This document shows positions 63,334 through 64,000 of a DNA stretch of 64,000 nucleotides, piece after piece (within the stretch, counting starts at the first letter, position 1; each line of letters opens with the position of its first letter). Source of the stretch: Pseudomonas pergaminensis (GTDB lineage Bacteria; Pseudomonadota; Gammaproteobacteria; Pseudomonadales; Pseudomonadaceae); assembly GCF_024112395.2 (NCBI RefSeq), contig NZ_CP078013.2, positions 6,418,501 through 6,482,500 on the forward strand. The letters run 5' to 3'. The translations under genes were made by a program, and so were the position numbers. Under the pieces are notes generated by a model. That model made no database searches. It saw nothing but the letters and a program-made list of their open reading frames with translations, and was not told the DNA's origin.

Positions 63334-64000
63334 GTGAACCAAAACTGGCATGGCACCCTGATCCGCCACATGCTTTTGCTGATCACCGGCTGCCTGTTGG
63401 TGGGTCTGGTCAGCGGTTACTACGGCTGGAGCCTGGCAGCCGGCATCGCCTTGTACCTGGGCTGGACCCTCAAGCAACTGCTGCGCCTGCATGAATGGCT
63501 GCGCCAGCACAAACCCGATGAAGCACCGCCCGATGGCTACGGCCTGTGGGGCGAAGTGTTCGACAGCATCTATCACTTGCAGCGCCGCGACCAACGGGTG
63601 CGCGGGCGCCTGCAAGCCGTGATCGACCGGGTGCAGGAGTCCACCGCCGCGTTGAAAGACGCGGTGATCATGCTCGACAGCGACGGCAACCTGGAGTGGT
63701 GGAACCGCGCCGCCGAGACCCTGCTGGGCCTCAAGACCCCCCAGGACAGCGGCCAGCCGGTGACCAACCTGGTGCGCCACCCGCGCTTCAAGGAGTACTT
63801 CGAACAGGAGAACTACGAAGAAGCCCTGGAAATCCCCTCGCCCACCAATGACCGCGTGCGCATCCAGCTGTACCTGACGCGCTATGGCAACAACGAGCAC
63901 CTGATGCTGGTGCGTGACGTCACCCGCATCCACCAGCTGGAACAGATGCGCAAAGACTTCGTCGCCAACGTCTCACACGAGTTGCGCACACCGCTGACGG
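63334..64000 (+). CDS. phoR: Phosphate regulon sensor kinase PhoR (3' end missing)
   Basis: The frame starts at GTG 63334 and is open to the window end (222 codons of an expected ~430-440). It encodes two N-terminal membrane helices (about 10-45, LLLITGCLLVGLVSGYYGWSLAAGIALYLGW), a PAS domain (about 95-195, DAVIMLDSDGNLEWWNRAAETLLGL) and the start of the HisKA domain with the phospho-accepting His in VSHELRTPLT (H215). It senses phosphate status via PstSCAB/PhoU and phosphorylates PhoB. The kinase ATPase domain lies beyond the window. Confidence 0.95.
   Translation, partial: MNQNWHGTLIRHMLLLITGCLLVGLVSGYYGWSLAAGIALYLGWTLKQLLRLHEWLRQHKPDEAPPDGYGLWGEVFDSIYHLQRRDQRVRGRLQAVIDRVQESTAALKDAVIMLDSDGNLEWWNRAAETLLGLKTPQDSGQPVTNLVRHPRFKEYFEQENYEEALEIPSPTNDRVRIQLYLTRYGNNEHLMLVRDVTRIHQLEQMRKDFVANVSHELRTPLT

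Overview
The window is high-GC chromosomal DNA from a Pseudomonas, most likely of the P. fluorescens group. The evidence is Pseudomonas-type proteins (Crc, AlgC, OxyR, PhoB), a gene order that, from memory, follows P. aeruginosa PA5317-PA5361 and P. putida PP_5306-PP_5321, and many REP/REPIN-type palindromes (core GGGAGCGGGCTTGCTCGCG) between genes. No tRNA, rRNA, CRISPR array, integrase or transposase gene was seen.

Layout. (1) 1-22.9 kb is core chromosome: a peptide ABC transporter binding protein (cut by the left edge), a 530-base structured and repetitive intergenic stretch, radC, coaBC-dut, algC, argB, pyrE, crc, a DUF4870 membrane protein, rph, yicC-gmk, rpoZ-spoT-ridA, a lipoprotein, an NAD-dependent epimerase, exbB-exbD-tonB, oxyR-recG, and a deacylase-like/HDOD fusion. 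(2) 23.4-58.3 kb is a complete type VI secretion system (T6SS) of the P. aeruginosa HSI-I type. A leftward arm carries the post-translational regulators (tagQRST, ppkA, pppA, tagF), the membrane complex (tssM, tssL, tssJ), the baseplate protein tssK and the FHA protein. A rightward arm carries tssA, the sheath (tssBC), the tube (hcp), the baseplate (tssEFG), the ClpV ATPase and the VgrG spike. It ends in an effector module: a DUF1795 (Eag) chaperone, a 1474-residue PAAR-Rhs protein with an apparent HNH/AHH-type nuclease tip, and an overlapping gene that is probably its immunity protein. (3) 58.4-64 kb is core chromosome again: HU, rubredoxin reductase and rubredoxin, ubiC-ubiA, a small secreted protein, and phoB-phoR (phoR cut by the right edge) behind a clear Pho box.

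How it works together. The T6SS sits between genes that are, from memory, close neighbours in other pseudomonads (recG region and hup-rub-ubiCA-phoBR), so it looks like a cassette placed in a conserved locus. Its two arms diverge from a 394-base regulatory region. That region has a sigma-54-like promoter candidate toward tssA and GGA motifs at the translation starts of both arms, where RsmA-type repression would be expected. TagQRST-PpkA-PppA-Fha would gate firing. The loaded spike would be VgrG + Eag chaperone + PAAR-Rhs nuclease. Within the system, hcp is set apart by a REP-type hairpin before it and a GC-rich hairpin after it. A tagJ-like gene is missing between hcp and tssE.
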